In this document: one piece after another, positions 16,304-25,105 of the stretch | Numbering within the stretch: the stretch's first letter is position 1 | Layout: every line of letters starts with the position of its first letter | Notes under the pieces: generated by a model | What the model was told of the DNA's origin: nothing | The model's input: only the letters and a program-made list of their open reading frames with translations | Database searches by the model: none | Source of the DNA: JBFMDU01 sp034431935 | GTDB lineage: Bacteria; Chloroflexota; Dehalococcoidia; GIF9; JBFMDU01 | Length of the DNA stretch: 36,952 bases | Reading direction: 5' to 3' | Assembly (NCBI GenBank): GCA_034431935.1 | Contig: DAOUCU010000089.1 | Coordinates: 1-36,952, forward strand | Program-made: the position numbers and the translations under genes

Positions 16304-16307
16304 ATCG
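16278..16307. promoter_or_regulatory. Predicted PadR operator (nested dyad)
   Basis: A perfect palindrome, CGATATATCG (16288-16297), lies inside an outer inverted pair, CGATAT (16278-16283) and ATATCG (16302-16307). Both share the same centre, 16292.5. The dyad covers the -10 element and the expected start of transcription. PadR proteins are dimers that commonly repress their own operon through such sites, so autoregulation is inferred. Confidence 0.65.
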
Positions 16308-16310
16308 CTA

Positions 16311-16823
16311 ATGAGGCGAGACATGTTCTGGAAAGAGGGGGCCGCGTTTCCCGGCGGCTGGAGAGACCGCTTCTTCAGAAGAGGCGACTTTAAGTACGTG
16401 ATCCTGGAACTATTGAAGGATAAACCGCGTCACGGGTACGATATTATCCGGGCGCTGGAGGAACGATTCCACGGTTTCTACAGCCCGAGCCCGGGAATGG
16501 TCTATCCCTCCCTCCAGATGCTTGAGGAGATGGGCTTTGTGACCTCGACTGCAGAGGATGGCAAGAAGACCTACTCCATAACTGAGGAGGGCCGTAAGTT
16601 TCTCGTTGAGCATGAGAGGACTGCCGCTGAAATCAAAGAGCAGATGAGGACCTGGTGGCACGGTGAGGGCGGGAATGAATTCCGCGAAACCGTCCGTGAA
16701 CTGCACGGGCTGAGTCGGATGCTGGTTCAGGAACTCCGCCAGGCAAGCCCCGAGAAGCTGAGACAAATTCGCGAAGTCGTTGTACGCACCCGTAAAGAAT
16801 TAGAGACCATTTTGAAGGGTTAA
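16311..16823 (+). CDS. PadR-family transcriptional repressor
   Basis: A winged-helix regulator of 170 aa. The PadR core is clear: FKYVILELLKDKPRHGYDII (about residues 27-46), ALEERFHGFYSPSPGMVYPS, then LQMLEEMGFVTS and the wing GKKTYSITEEGRKFL. The C-terminal helices (about 105-168) should form the dimer arm. ATG 16311 is the first start; ATG 16323 is an alternative with GAGG six bases upstream. PadR proteins often sense phenolic or lipophilic compounds and repress efflux genes. Transporter genes follow directly, so it probably controls them and itself. Confidence 0.9.
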   Translation: MRRDMFWKEGAAFPGGWRDRFFRRGDFKYVILELLKDKPRHGYDIIRALEERFHGFYSPSPGMVYPSLQMLEEMGFVTSTAEDGKKTYSITEEGRKFLVEHERTAAEIKEQMRTWWHGEGGNEFRETVRELHGLSRMLVQELRQASPEKLRQIREVVVRTRKELETILKG

Positions 16824-16873
16824 CACCTGTTTGCGCCGAGCTTTGGCTTGTGCGCCGGATTAAGGGAAAACAA

Positions 16874-17857
16874 ATGAACATAATCGAAGTTGATGGGCTA
16901 TCCCGGAAATTCGGTCAGCTGGTTGCGGTTGATGATGTGCATTTTAACGTTCTGGAGGGCGAGATTTTCGGGTTTCTCGGACCGAACGGCGCCGGTAAAA
17001 CGACCACAATCAATATGCTGTGTACCCTCCTGACGCCAACCGGTGGCAAAGCGACGGTAAACGGGTACGACGTGGTCACCCAGCGGAGCGACGTGAGACG
17101 CTCAATCGGACTCGTCTTCCAGGAACCAACTCTTGACGAGTATCTCACCGCCGAGCAAAACCTGCGGTTTCACGCCTATGCCTACAGGGTCCCAAAAGAC
17201 GTCCGGGAGAAACGAATAAATGAGTTGCTGGAGCTGGTAGAGCTCTCCGACCGGCGTAAAAACAGTGTGCGTACCTATTCAGGGGGAATGAAGCGGCGGC
17301 TGGAGATTGCCCGCGGCCTGCTTCACAGTCCCAAGGTGCTCTTCCTCGATGAGCCGACTCTCGGCCTGGACCCGCAAACGCGGCGGCATATCTGGGACTA
17401 CGTGCTGTCTTTACGCAAGCAAAGCAATATCACCATATTCCTGACGACCCACTACATGGACGAAGCCGAGAACTGTGACCGCATCAGCATCATCGATCAT
17501 GGCCGCATCATCGCTCTTGATACGCCGGATAGATTGAAGGATAGTCTGGGTGGTGATGTGGTCACGCTCAGGGCCGAGAACAACGAAGCCGCAGCGCTCG
17601 AGCTGAAATCGAAGTACGGAGTAAGCCCAACCTCGCAGAACGGCAACATTGTATTCAGTGTCCCCCAGGGCGAGAAATTCCTGCCCAAGCTGATGGGGGG
17701 CGGCTTTGAGAATCGCCTCATTTCAATCGGATTACGCCGGCCCACTCTCGACGACGTGTTCCTGAAGCTGACCGGGCGGGAAATCCGTGAACAGGAGGCC
17801 AGCCCTATGGGAAATATCAGGCGGGGTATGATGATGAGAAGAGGGCATGGAGGCTAG
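16874..17857 (+). CDS. ABC transporter ATP-binding protein (DrrA-type)
   Basis: The ATPase subunit (327 aa) of an ABC exporter. Walker A is GPNGAGKTT (near residue 39), the Q-loop lies in LVFQEPTLDEYL, the signature is YSGGMKRRLEIARGLL, Walker B is VLFLDEPTLGLDP, and the switch histidine is in LTTHYMDEAE. The C-terminal extension with RRPTLDDVFLKLTGRE is typical of the DrrA/daunorubicin-resistance group. I choose ATG 16874, with AAGGGA upstream, over an in-frame start 24 bases earlier. The permease gene starts two bases after its stop, and the pair sits downstream of padR. Confidence 0.93.
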   Translation: MNIIEVDGLSRKFGQLVAVDDVHFNVLEGEIFGFLGPNGAGKTTTINMLCTLLTPTGGKATVNGYDVVTQRSDVRRSIGLVFQEPTLDEYLTAEQNLRFHAYAYRVPKDVREKRINELLELVELSDRRKNSVRTYSGGMKRRLEIARGLLHSPKVLFLDEPTLGLDPQTRRHIWDYVLSLRKQSNITIFLTTHYMDEAENCDRISIIDHGRIIALDTPDRLKDSLGGDVVTLRAENNEAAALELKSKYGVSPTSQNGNIVFSVPQGEKFLPKLMGGGFENRLISIGLRRPTLDDVFLKLTGREIREQEASPMGNIRRGMMMRRGHGG

Positions 17858-17859
17858 AT

Positions 17860-18654
17860 ATGGCTGACGTTTTTCGTGGAATGTGGGTCGTCGCTTACCG
17901 CGAGTTGCTCCGGTTCGTCCAGGAGCGTTCGCGACTGGTCTCCTCCTTTGCCATGCCCCTGCTGTTCCTTGTGATTTTCGGTGCCGGATTTAACCGGATT
18001 ATCGGCGGCCTGTCGCCGGGAATTGATTTCATCCAGTTTATGTACCCGGGCATTATCGCCATGACGGTCCTCATGGGGTCCGTAATGTCCGGCCTGTCTG
18101 TGGTATGGGACCGTGAATTTGGCTTCTTAAAGGAGATCCTAATTGCTCCGGTTGGACGCAGTGGTATCGTACTGGGCAAGGCTTTGGGTGCTGCCTCTGT
18201 TGCCGTGCTGCAGGGGGTGGTCATGCTGGCGCTGGCGCCGTTCCTCGGTGTCAGCCTAAGCCCGTTGATGGTGGCAAAACTGGTGCCTGTGCTGATTATT
18301 GTCTCGGTGTCCCTTTCGGGTCTGGGAATACTTGTCGCCTCACGCATGCGCTCACAGCAGGGCTTTCAGATAATCGTACAGATTATCATCTTCCCTCTCA
18401 TCTTTCTCTCGGGAATCTTCTTCCCGGTGAACAGCGTACCCGCCTGGCTTGAGGTGGTTTCCAAAATCAATCCGCTTACTTACGGCGTCGACGCCATACG
18501 CCAGCTTTTCCTGGGAGGAATCGCCGGGCAGCCGGCCATTGGCGTAACTGTATTTGGCCACACTATGACAATCATGGAAGACGTATTACTGGTGGCGGTA
18601 TTCGGTGCCATTCTGGTGTCGATTGGCGCTTACTCGTTCACCAAACAGGATTGA
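17860..18654 (+). CDS. ABC-2 type transporter permease
   Basis: An integral membrane protein of 264 aa with about six hydrophobic segments and an ABC-2 fold: cytoplasmic start, LLFLVIFGAGFNRIIGGLSPG, YPGIIAMTVLMGSVMSG, WDREFGFLKEILIAPVGRS (the coupling-loop signature), IFFPVNSVPAWLEVVSKINP and a final GAILVSIGAYSFTKQ. GGAGG at 17849-17853 precedes ATG 17860. With the upstream ATPase it should form a drug or lipid exporter of the DrrAB kind; the substrate is unknown. Confidence 0.93.
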   Translation: MADVFRGMWVVAYRELLRFVQERSRLVSSFAMPLLFLVIFGAGFNRIIGGLSPGIDFIQFMYPGIIAMTVLMGSVMSGLSVVWDREFGFLKEILIAPVGRSGIVLGKALGAASVAVLQGVVMLALAPFLGVSLSPLMVAKLVPVLIIVSVSLSGLGILVASRMRSQQGFQIIVQIIIFPLIFLSGIFFPVNSVPAWLEVVSKINPLTYGVDAIRQLFLGGIAGQPAIGVTVFGHTMTIMEDVLLVAVFGAILVSIGAYSFTKQD

Positions 18655-18714
18655 GATGGCTTTCAGCAAAGTTGCTATTCGCCCTTTTAATCTCATTGAC
18701 GTGAGCCGACTCCG

Positions 18715-20331
18715 ATGCAAGACCAGCCCCTGAGCCTCCGTTCTCTGTCTCGAAAGCAGATTATTTTCACCATGGCCGGCGTCATGCTGGCCATGTTCCT
18801 TTCCTCGCTCGACCAGACGGTGGTCGGCACCGCCATGCCACGTATCATCGCCGACCTTGGCGGTTTCTCCCATTACACCTGGGTGGCCACCTCCTACATG
18901 GTAACCTCGACCGTGGTCATGCCGGTCGTCGGCAAATTGACCGATATGTTTGGTCGCAAACCTTTCTACCTGGCGGGGCTTATCATTTTCCTGCTTGGCT
19001 CTGTCTTCTGCGGCCTGAGCCAGACGATGACCCAGATAACTGTCGCCCGAGGCTTTCAGGGTATCGGCGCCGGGTTCATGATGACCAACGCATTCACGGT
19101 AGTCGCCGACCTGTTCCCGCCGGCCGAGCGCGGGAAGTATCAGGGCTTCATGAGTGCTATCTTCGGGGTATCGTCGGTCGTCGGCCCGACTCTCGGCGGA
19201 TACATCACCGACGCCCTTTCCTGGCACTGGATATTCTTCATCAACATCCCTCTTGGCATCGTGATTATTACGCTGTTCGTCCTCTATTTCCCGGCCATCC
19301 GGGCCGACCGTCATGCCCACAAGGTCGACTACGCAGGAGTCGGAACACTGGTCATGGCCGTCATTCCTCTCCTGCTGGCACTGTCCTGGGGCGGCTCGGA
19401 GTATCAATGGCTTTCCGCTCCGGTGGTCGTGTCTTTCATGGTCTCGGCGGTCGGGCTGGGGCTGTTCTTCTGGGTCGAACGCCGCGCCGCCGAGCCGATT
19501 GTCCCGCTGGGCATATTCAGGGACCGGATTGTAAGCATATCTTTTGCTATTATTTTCCTCAACGGCATCGCCATGTTCGGCGGAATTTTCTTTATCCCGC
19601 TCTACTTCCAGGGTGTGCTCGGCCTTTCCGCCACCTCCAGCGGCAGTTTCCTGACGCCGATGATGCTGGGCATGGTCACCGGTGGCGCCGCTTCGGGGCA
19701 GGTGCTCTCACGCTACGGCGGGCACTACCGCCGGCACGGCATTGTGGGGCTGGCACTCATGACTATCGGCATCTTTCTCCTGTCACGAATGGGACCGGAC
19801 AGCAGTTATGGCATGGCCGTACTGTATATTGTGCTCACCGGCATCGGGCTCGGTATTACCATGCCCATTTACGTCATCGCTATCCAGAACGTTGTGCCCT
19901 ACAGGGTACTGGGGGCATCGACCTCGCTGGTCGCCTTCTCCCGTTCCATCGGCGGTTCGCTCGGCGTGGCGGTTTTCGGCTCGGTCATGACCAACCATTT
20001 TATCTCAGAGTTCCTGAGCCGCCTGCCGGCCTCAGCCAGGTCGATGATTCCCCCCGACTTCCTCGCCTCGGTATCTCAAAGCGCCCAGGTACTTGTCAGC
20101 CCCCAGGCTCAGGCCAGTTTGAAGGCCGCGTTCGGTCAGATGGGCGCCGGGGGGACCGCTGTCTACGACCAGATAATACAGCTGCTGCGCCAGTCCCTTG
20201 GCTCCGCTCTCTCATGGGTTTTCCTGATCGGCGGCGTCATCACCGTTGTCGCCTTCATCCTCAACCTCTTCCTCAAAGAGGTCCCGCTCCGCAAACAGTA
20301 CGCCCGTGAAGAGGGGCGCACAGAAAAGTAA
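18715..20331 (+). CDS. MFS multidrug exporter, DHA2 (EmrB/QacA) family
   Basis: A proton-driven exporter of 538 aa with a 14-segment hydrophobic pattern. Family motifs are present: SSLDQTVVGTAMPRI (motif D1, first helix), GKLTDMFGRKP (motif A), ARGFQGIGAG (motif B) and GVSSVVGPTLGGYITD (motif C, antiporters). The lone Asp in the first helix is typical of drug/proton antiporters. It starts 60 bp after the ABC permease with only a weak ribosome site, and is probably in the same PadR-controlled unit, giving two efflux systems in one operon. Confidence 0.93.
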   Translation: MQDQPLSLRSLSRKQIIFTMAGVMLAMFLSSLDQTVVGTAMPRIIADLGGFSHYTWVATSYMVTSTVVMPVVGKLTDMFGRKPFYLAGLIIFLLGSVFCGLSQTMTQITVARGFQGIGAGFMMTNAFTVVADLFPPAERGKYQGFMSAIFGVSSVVGPTLGGYITDALSWHWIFFINIPLGIVIITLFVLYFPAIRADRHAHKVDYAGVGTLVMAVIPLLLALSWGGSEYQWLSAPVVVSFMVSAVGLGLFFWVERRAAEPIVPLGIFRDRIVSISFAIIFLNGIAMFGGIFFIPLYFQGVLGLSATSSGSFLTPMMLGMVTGGAASGQVLSRYGGHYRRHGIVGLALMTIGIFLLSRMGPDSSYGMAVLYIVLTGIGLGITMPIYVIAIQNVVPYRVLGASTSLVAFSRSIGGSLGVAVFGSVMTNHFISEFLSRLPASARSMIPPDFLASVSQSAQVLVSPQAQASLKAAFGQMGAGGTAVYDQIIQLLRQSLGSALSWVFLIGGVITVVAFILNLFLKEVPLRKQYAREEGRTEK

Positions 20332-20474
20332 GAGATCGCCGGGCAGCCCGAAGGGCTTGCTCCTCGGGAGAAAATATTATCTCTACGCCTAACGGCGTAC
20401 CAGGAGGGGCACAACCCTTTAAGAATAATGCCCGTTCCCTTAACCTTAAATGGAACGGGCAGGAGACAGGTAAT
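20332..20474 (+). promoter_or_regulatory. Structured leader before the aminopeptidase gene
   Basis: The 143-bp gap holds three hairpins: GCAGCCC with GGGCTTGC near 20343-20360 (one bulge); TACGCC (20384-20389) with GGCGTA (20394-20399) around a TAAC loop; and GCCCGTTCC (20430-20438) with GGAACGGGC (20452-20460), a perfect nine-base stem. The last stem ends one base before the ribosome site AGGAG (20461-20465). None has a T-run. The first could end the upstream transcript; the third may control translation start. It does not match a riboswitch class I know. Confidence 0.45.
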
Positions 20475-21575
20475 ATGGATATTAGAGTCGAAAAGCTGGC
20501 CGAACTTATCGTCAATTACTCCAGCGCCGTGCGTCAGGGCGATAAGGTCCTTATCCAGGGAAGCACTCTGGCCGAACCGCTCCTCAAAGCCCTTTATGCG
20601 CGCGTACTCCAGGCGGGGGGCCATCCCTTCGTCCTTTCGGCCCTTCCCAACACCGATGAGATATTCTACAGATATGCCTCGGACGAGCAGTTGAAGCACG
20701 TGCCGCCGCCGGTCAGGTTGATGTACGAGACTTACGATGTCCGCATCGTAGTCCTTGCCGAGGTCAATACCCGGGCGCTGAGCGGCGTTGACCCGCGCAA
20801 GATAGTCCTGAACCAGCAGGCGCGCACCGAGCTGATGCAAATCTTCATGCGCCGCGCCGCCGCCGGCGAGCTACGCTGGACACTGGCGCCATTCCCGACC
20901 AACGCCATGGCTCAGGACGCCGAAATGAGTCTCTCGGAATACGAAGATTTTGTCTATGGTGCCTGCCTGCCCGACCTTAACGACCCGGTCGGCTACTGGC
21001 GCAATTTCTCCGCATGGCAGCAGCGCATCATCGACTGGTTGAAGGATAAGAGCTATATCCATATCACCGCTCCCGGCACCGACCTCAGGCTGAGCATCGC
21101 TGGCCGCACCATCAAGAACAGTGACGGCCATTTCAATCTGCCCGACGGCGAAATCTTCACCGGCCCGGTCGAAGACAGCGCCGAGGGTTATGTCAGTTTT
21201 ACCTATCCAACAATTTACGGGGGGCGCGAGGTAGCGGGCGTCCGTCTTGAGTTCCAGAAGGGCAAAGTGGTCGGGGCCAGCGCCGAGAAGAACCAGGACT
21301 TCCTGCTCAAGACGCTCGATACCGATGCCGGCGCCCGCTACCTGGGTGAGTTCGCCATCGGCACCAGCAAAGGCATCACCCGCTTCACCCGGGAAATCCT
21401 TTTTGACGAGAAAATCGATGGCAGTTTCCATCTGGCGCTGGGAGCTTCCTACCCGGAAACCGGCGGCAGGAACCAGTCGGCCATCCACTGGGACATGGTC
21501 TGCGACTTAAGAAAAGACGGCGAAATCCGCGTGGACGGGCAATTACTGTACCGCGACGGCAAATTCGTGATATGA
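20475..21575 (+). CDS. M29-family aminopeptidase (AmpS/PepS/aminopeptidase T)
   Basis: A cytosolic metallo-aminopeptidase of 366 aa, the usual family length. Metal ligands are visible: E226 in NLPDGEIFTGP, E292 in LGEFAIGTS, H319 in FHLALGASYPETGG, H338 and D340 in IHWDMV; Y326 is the likely catalytic tyrosine. These enzymes release N-terminal residues with broad specificity using two metal ions. AGGAG precedes ATG 20475 by nine bases. The stop overlaps the maf start by four bases, so the two are co-translated. Confidence 0.92.
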   Translation: MDIRVEKLAELIVNYSSAVRQGDKVLIQGSTLAEPLLKALYARVLQAGGHPFVLSALPNTDEIFYRYASDEQLKHVPPPVRLMYETYDVRIVVLAEVNTRALSGVDPRKIVLNQQARTELMQIFMRRAAAGELRWTLAPFPTNAMAQDAEMSLSEYEDFVYGACLPDLNDPVGYWRNFSAWQQRIIDWLKDKSYIHITAPGTDLRLSIAGRTIKNSDGHFNLPDGEIFTGPVEDSAEGYVSFTYPTIYGGREVAGVRLEFQKGKVVGASAEKNQDFLLKTLDTDAGARYLGEFAIGTSKGITRFTREILFDEKIDGSFHLALGASYPETGGRNQSAIHWDMVCDLRKDGEIRVDGQLLYRDGKFVI

Positions 21576-22150
21576 AGAAAATCGTCCTGGCTTCGGCTTC
21601 ACCGCGAAGGGCAGAACTGCTCAAGCAAATCGGCCTCAGGTTCACCGTTGACCCGAGCAACCATGAAGAAACCCCGGAGGCCGGGCTCGAGCCGAAACGG
21701 CTGGCGATGGTCCTGTCGCTGAAAAAGGCCCGGGTAACGGCCAAACGCCACCGCAACGCCATCATTATCGCCGCCGATACCATCGGCGTCCTTAACGGCA
21801 AGGTCATCGGCAAGCCGAAGTCCGCAACCGATGCCCGCCGCATGCTCCGCTCCCTGAGCGGCAAGACACATTCGGTAATAACCGGCTTCACCGTTTATGA
21901 TACCGGCGCCGGTCGCATTGCCACCAGAGCCGTTGAGACCATGGTCCGCTTCCGCAGACTCACTGCCGCGGAAATAGACGCCTATGTGGCCACCGGCGAG
22001 CCGCTGGACAAGGCCGGCGCTTACGGCATCCAGGAGCGCGGCGCCGTTTTCATTGACCGCATCGAAGGTGACTATTTCAACGTCATAGGCTTGCCGCTCT
22101 GCGCCCTGGCGGAAACACTGAAAGAATTCGGGGTGGAGGTGGTGGGGTAG
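21572..22150 (+). CDS. maf: Maf-family nucleoside triphosphate pyrophosphatase
   Basis: Maf proteins hydrolyse non-canonical or pyrimidine nucleoside triphosphates to monophosphates. At 192 aa it is family length. Motifs are LASASPRRAELL at the N-terminus, IIAADTIG with D69 as the catalytic or metal-binding aspartate, IGKPKSATDARRMLRSLSGKTH, and GAYGIQERGAVFIDRIEGDYFNVIGLPL near the C-terminus. It overlaps the aminopeptidase gene by four bases (ATGA). The next gene lies on the other strand after about 100 bp with no clear terminator. Confidence 0.93.
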   Translation: MKKIVLASASPRRAELLKQIGLRFTVDPSNHEETPEAGLEPKRLAMVLSLKKARVTAKRHRNAIIIAADTIGVLNGKVIGKPKSATDARRMLRSLSGKTHSVITGFTVYDTGAGRIATRAVETMVRFRRLTAAEIDAYVATGEPLDKAGAYGIQERGAVFIDRIEGDYFNVIGLPLCALAETLKEFGVEVVG

Positions 22151-22251
22151 ATACGGGCATATCTCCTCACCACGTCTCTCGCTGGTGTTCCAAATGGGAC
22201 CGGTGAACTATGCCCTACACCTACCAGCTATCTTACTCACGCTGGAAATTG

Positions 22252-23583
22252 TCATTCAATTAGACTCCTTGCCGCACTCTCTCCCGCCACCCAGCCCGTA
22301 GAAAACGCCGCCTGCAGGTTATAGCCGCCGGTATCGCCGTCGATGTCCAGCACCTCACCGGAGAGGTAGAGTCCTTTGACCAGCTTCGATTCCATCGTCC
22401 GCGGGTCAACTTCTTTGAGAGACACGCCGCCGGCGGTGACCATGGCTACTGTCATCGGCAGGGGACTCTTAATATTGAACCGGAGTGATTTCAGCAGCTT
22501 TACCAGCCGCTCGCGCTCTTCGGCACTAATCTGATTCCCCGGCTTATCGCCAGGGATGCCGCTTATCGTCACCAAAGGCTCAATCATCCTGTTCGGAAGC
22601 AACTCCCCAAGCAGGCGCCGCAGGCTCCGTTTGCCGTGCTCTGCAAAGTCCCGCTGGAGTCGAAGGTGCAGCTGCTTTTCCGTCATGCTAGGCTTGAGGT
22701 CGATAGCCACGCTGACCGGACCTTCCCTGAGGGCATCGACAATGGCCAGGCTCATCTGCAAAGTCACCGGCCCGCCGATGCCAAAATGGGTCATCATCAT
22801 TTCGCCAAGGCGGCTTTCGATAACACCCCTGGGCGGCTTCCCCGGCCCGATGCCGCGGCCTGCATCAGAATGCGGAGCCGCACAAGCTTCGATTCCTTCA
22901 GCCCGGCACCGAAAGGCGGTCAACCTCACGTTTTTAAGGCTTACTCCCTGCATCGAAGCGGCGCGCTCGACCTCCTCAACCGCCAGCGGCACCAGTGCCG
23001 GCCGAAGCGGCACAATGGTGTGGCCGAGCGCCTTCGCCATACGGTAGCCGTCACCGGTTGAGCCGGTAGCCGGGTACGATGCACCGCCGGTTGCCAGGAC
23101 AACGGCTTTCGCCTCCAGGGGACCGTGGTCAGTCCGCACACCGGCAGTCTGCCCGCGATAACTCTGAATTCCGGTGACTCTAACCCGTCTGCGCAGTTCC
23201 ACTCTACCCGCCGCCAGATATTTCTCCAACGCCCGCACAACATCGCCGGCGTCACCGGAAACCGGGAAAATCCGCCCGCCGCGCTCAACGGCCGTTTCCA
23301 CCCCGAAGCGCCTCATCAGCGCCAGCAGTTCGTCACGGAAAAACCGGTGAAAGACTCCGTGGAGGAAGCGTCCGTTCAGCCCGTACTGGCTGACGAAACC
23401 ATCAAGCTCCTGACTGTTGGTCAGGTTACAGCGCGATTTACCGCTGATAAGCAGTTTTTTACCCGGGCGTTCCATCTTCTCGAGAAGAAGCACCCGGCCG
23501 CCGCACTCCGCGGCACGTCCAGCGGCCATCATGCCGCTGGCCCCGGCGCCGATGACAATAATCCGGTCGATACCCATGCCCAT
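22252..23583 (-). CDS. NAD(P)/FAD-dependent flavoprotein, BaiN/HI0933 family
   Basis: A flavoprotein of 443 aa. The N-terminal Rossmann fold is IVIGAGASGMMAAGRAAECG with the acidic residue in LLLEKMERPGKKLLISGKSR, a signature of HI0933-like proteins; RCNLTNS follows. Further motifs are VVLATGGASYPATGSTGDGY, the threonine-rich FGIGGPVTLQMSLAIV, TAGGVSLKEVDPRTMESKLV, and the ending GLYLSGEVLDIDGDTGGYN. The exact reaction of most members is unknown; BaiN reduces a bile acid intermediate. It stands alone on the minus strand between two plus-strand units. Confidence 0.9.
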   Translation of the reverse strand: MGMGIDRIIVIGAGASGMMAAGRAAECGGRVLLLEKMERPGKKLLISGKSRCNLTNSQELDGFVSQYGLNGRFLHGVFHRFFRDELLALMRRFGVETAVERGGRIFPVSGDAGDVVRALEKYLAAGRVELRRRVRVTGIQSYRGQTAGVRTDHGPLEAKAVVLATGGASYPATGSTGDGYRMAKALGHTIVPLRPALVPLAVEEVERAASMQGVSLKNVRLTAFRCRAEGIEACAAPHSDAGRGIGPGKPPRGVIESRLGEMMMTHFGIGGPVTLQMSLAIVDALREGPVSVAIDLKPSMTEKQLHLRLQRDFAEHGKRSLRRLLGELLPNRMIEPLVTISGIPGDKPGNQISAEERERLVKLLKSLRFNIKSPLPMTVAMVTAGGVSLKEVDPRTMESKLVKGLYLSGEVLDIDGDTGGYNLQAAFSTGWVAGESAARSLIE

Positions 23584-23629
23584 TAGATTACCACACCCAA
23601 AAAGGGAGGCCGGTGCCGATATTACCGCC

Positions 23630-23658
23630 TTCTCACACCCGCCTCCATCGACTATAAT
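23630..23658 (+). promoter_or_regulatory. Predicted promoter for the DUF362-DUF1893 gene
   Basis: TTCTCA (23630-23635) and a perfect TATAAT (23653-23658) are 17 bases apart. The -10 ends only eight bases before ATG 23667, so the mRNA would be leaderless or nearly so; there is no ribosome site before the ATG. Confidence 0.55.
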
Positions 23659-23666
23659 CTTAAACC

Positions 23667-25061
23667 ATGGCGGCAGTCACTGACAGACTTATCGGCCTCT
23701 ACCACTTCCTTTTCGACCGGACGCCCCCGGGCCTGCCCGAGGTCGAACCCCGCAAGCGGCTCAAGAACCCCTGGCTCAAGGACGGTATGCCAGCTGTTGC
23801 CAGAGTACCCTGCAGCGGCGAAGTCCGCGAAGCAATCGTCGCCGCCATCGGCCTGCTCGGCAACCTCAGTCAGGTCATCAAGCCCGGCGATTCGGTGCTC
23901 GTCAAGCCCAACTTCAACAGCCCCGACCCACCACCGGCCTCAACTGACCCTGCCTTCCTCAAGGCTGTCGTTGAAATCCTGCTCGAATCCGGCGCCCGGG
24001 TCACCATTGGCGAAAGTGCCGGCGGGCTGTGGCGGCCGACACGCAACGTCTTCCGCCTCCTTAACGTCTATGATATGGCCCGGCAATTGAACGTGAGACT
24101 CATCGCCTTTGAGGACGAACCGGTTGACCAGTGGGTAAGGGTGAAGGTCAATGGCGACTTCCTTTCATCGCTGGCCATGCCGCGGTCGGCCTACGAGGCC
24201 GACCACCTTGTCTACGTACCATGCCTGAAGACCCACAAGATGGCGGGGTTCACCGGGGCGCTCAAGCTGGCCTTCGGTTTCGTCCATCCCGGCGAAAGAC
24301 GCGCTTTCCACCGTGAAAAACTCCAACAAAAGCTGGCTGAAGTCAGCCTCTGCTGGCAACCCACTCTCATCATCATGGATGGGCGTAAGTCATTCATCTC
24401 CGGCGGCCCTGACAGGGGATGTCTCGCCGAACCAGGTATCTTAATGGCATCCGGCGACACTGTCGCCATCGACGTCGAGGCCATCAAGGTGCTTCTTAGC
24501 TTCAGGGGCAAGACCCGTCTTGCCTCCGACCCGTGGCAGGACCCCCAGATAGCCACCGCTGTCAGGCACGGGCTTGGCTGTCCCAACCGCAGGTACACAC
24601 TGGTCGAAGGCATTCCCGGCAAGTCGGCCACGGCGGCCACCCTATTCGAGGATTTCCTCGCCAGCGGCGACAGCCTCCGCGCCTATCACGGCGGCGAGCT
24701 CATCTTTTCCTCCAAGAAAGACCGGCTGGCCCCTCTGCTTGACTACATCGACCAGGTCAAGCCGCCAAGACCAGGCGTGGTCGTCTTCGACCGCATCACC
24801 GGCAATGCCGCTGCCCTGCTGCTCCAGAAAATAGACTGCCGCGAGGTCTATGCGGCGCTTGGCTCAAGGCTGGCGGCGGAAACGCTCGACAAATTCGGAA
24901 TCTCCTATCATTTCACCAGGACTGTGGAATATATCACCGATAAGAACGGCACCGATATGTGCCCGATGGAAAAGCTGTCGCTGGGAAAGAGCCCTGACGA
25001 CTTTTTCGCGGCCGTAACTAACCTTCTGACCATTACCAGAACCCAGCGGAGCAAGAACTAG
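23667..25061 (+). CDS. DUF362-DUF1893 fusion protein
   Basis: A protein of 464 aa. Residues about 42-310 are a DUF362 domain: VIKPGDSVLVKPNFNSP, VTIGESAGG, LVYVPCLKTHKMAGFTGALKLAFG with the HREKL segment, and LIIMDGRKSFISGGPDRG. Residues about 328-450 match DUF1893, a deaminase-like fold: RAYHGGELIFSSKKDRLAPLL, FDRITGNAAALLLQKIDCREVYAA, YHFTRTVEYITDKNGTDMCPMEKL with C432. DUF362 proteins often carry a ferredoxin domain; this one has none. The pairing suggests a redox or cofactor role, but no reaction can be assigned. The aldo/keto reductase gene follows 44 bp downstream. Confidence 0.85.
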   Translation: MAAVTDRLIGLYHFLFDRTPPGLPEVEPRKRLKNPWLKDGMPAVARVPCSGEVREAIVAAIGLLGNLSQVIKPGDSVLVKPNFNSPDPPPASTDPAFLKAVVEILLESGARVTIGESAGGLWRPTRNVFRLLNVYDMARQLNVRLIAFEDEPVDQWVRVKVNGDFLSSLAMPRSAYEADHLVYVPCLKTHKMAGFTGALKLAFGFVHPGERRAFHREKLQQKLAEVSLCWQPTLIIMDGRKSFISGGPDRGCLAEPGILMASGDTVAIDVEAIKVLLSFRGKTRLASDPWQDPQIATAVRHGLGCPNRRYTLVEGIPGKSATAATLFEDFLASGDSLRAYHGGELIFSSKKDRLAPLLDYIDQVKPPRPGVVVFDRITGNAAALLLQKIDCREVYAALGSRLAAETLDKFGISYHFTRTVEYITDKNGTDMCPMEKLSLGKSPDDFFAAVTNLLTITRTQRSKN

Positions 25062-25105
25062 CGCCGTCAGGATAACGACACAGCCAAAGCCCTGAAGAGA
25101 CATCC

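Larger units (their letters stand above)
16000..16310. other. Intergenic region with divergent promoters
   Basis: This 311-bp gap separates the minus-strand FAD oxidase set from the plus-strand PadR operon. Bases 16055-16095 are very AT-rich, unlike the surroundings. Each side has a promoter (see 16064-16092 and 16263-16291) and the right half holds a nested palindrome. A minus-strand reading frame of 44 codons (16169-16303) is the only coding-like segment. Confidence 0.8.

Noticed and set aside
20332..20474. TPP or other known riboswitch
   Set aside because: The GGGGCACAACCCTTT stretch loosely recalls part of a TPP element, but the other conserved blocks are absent.
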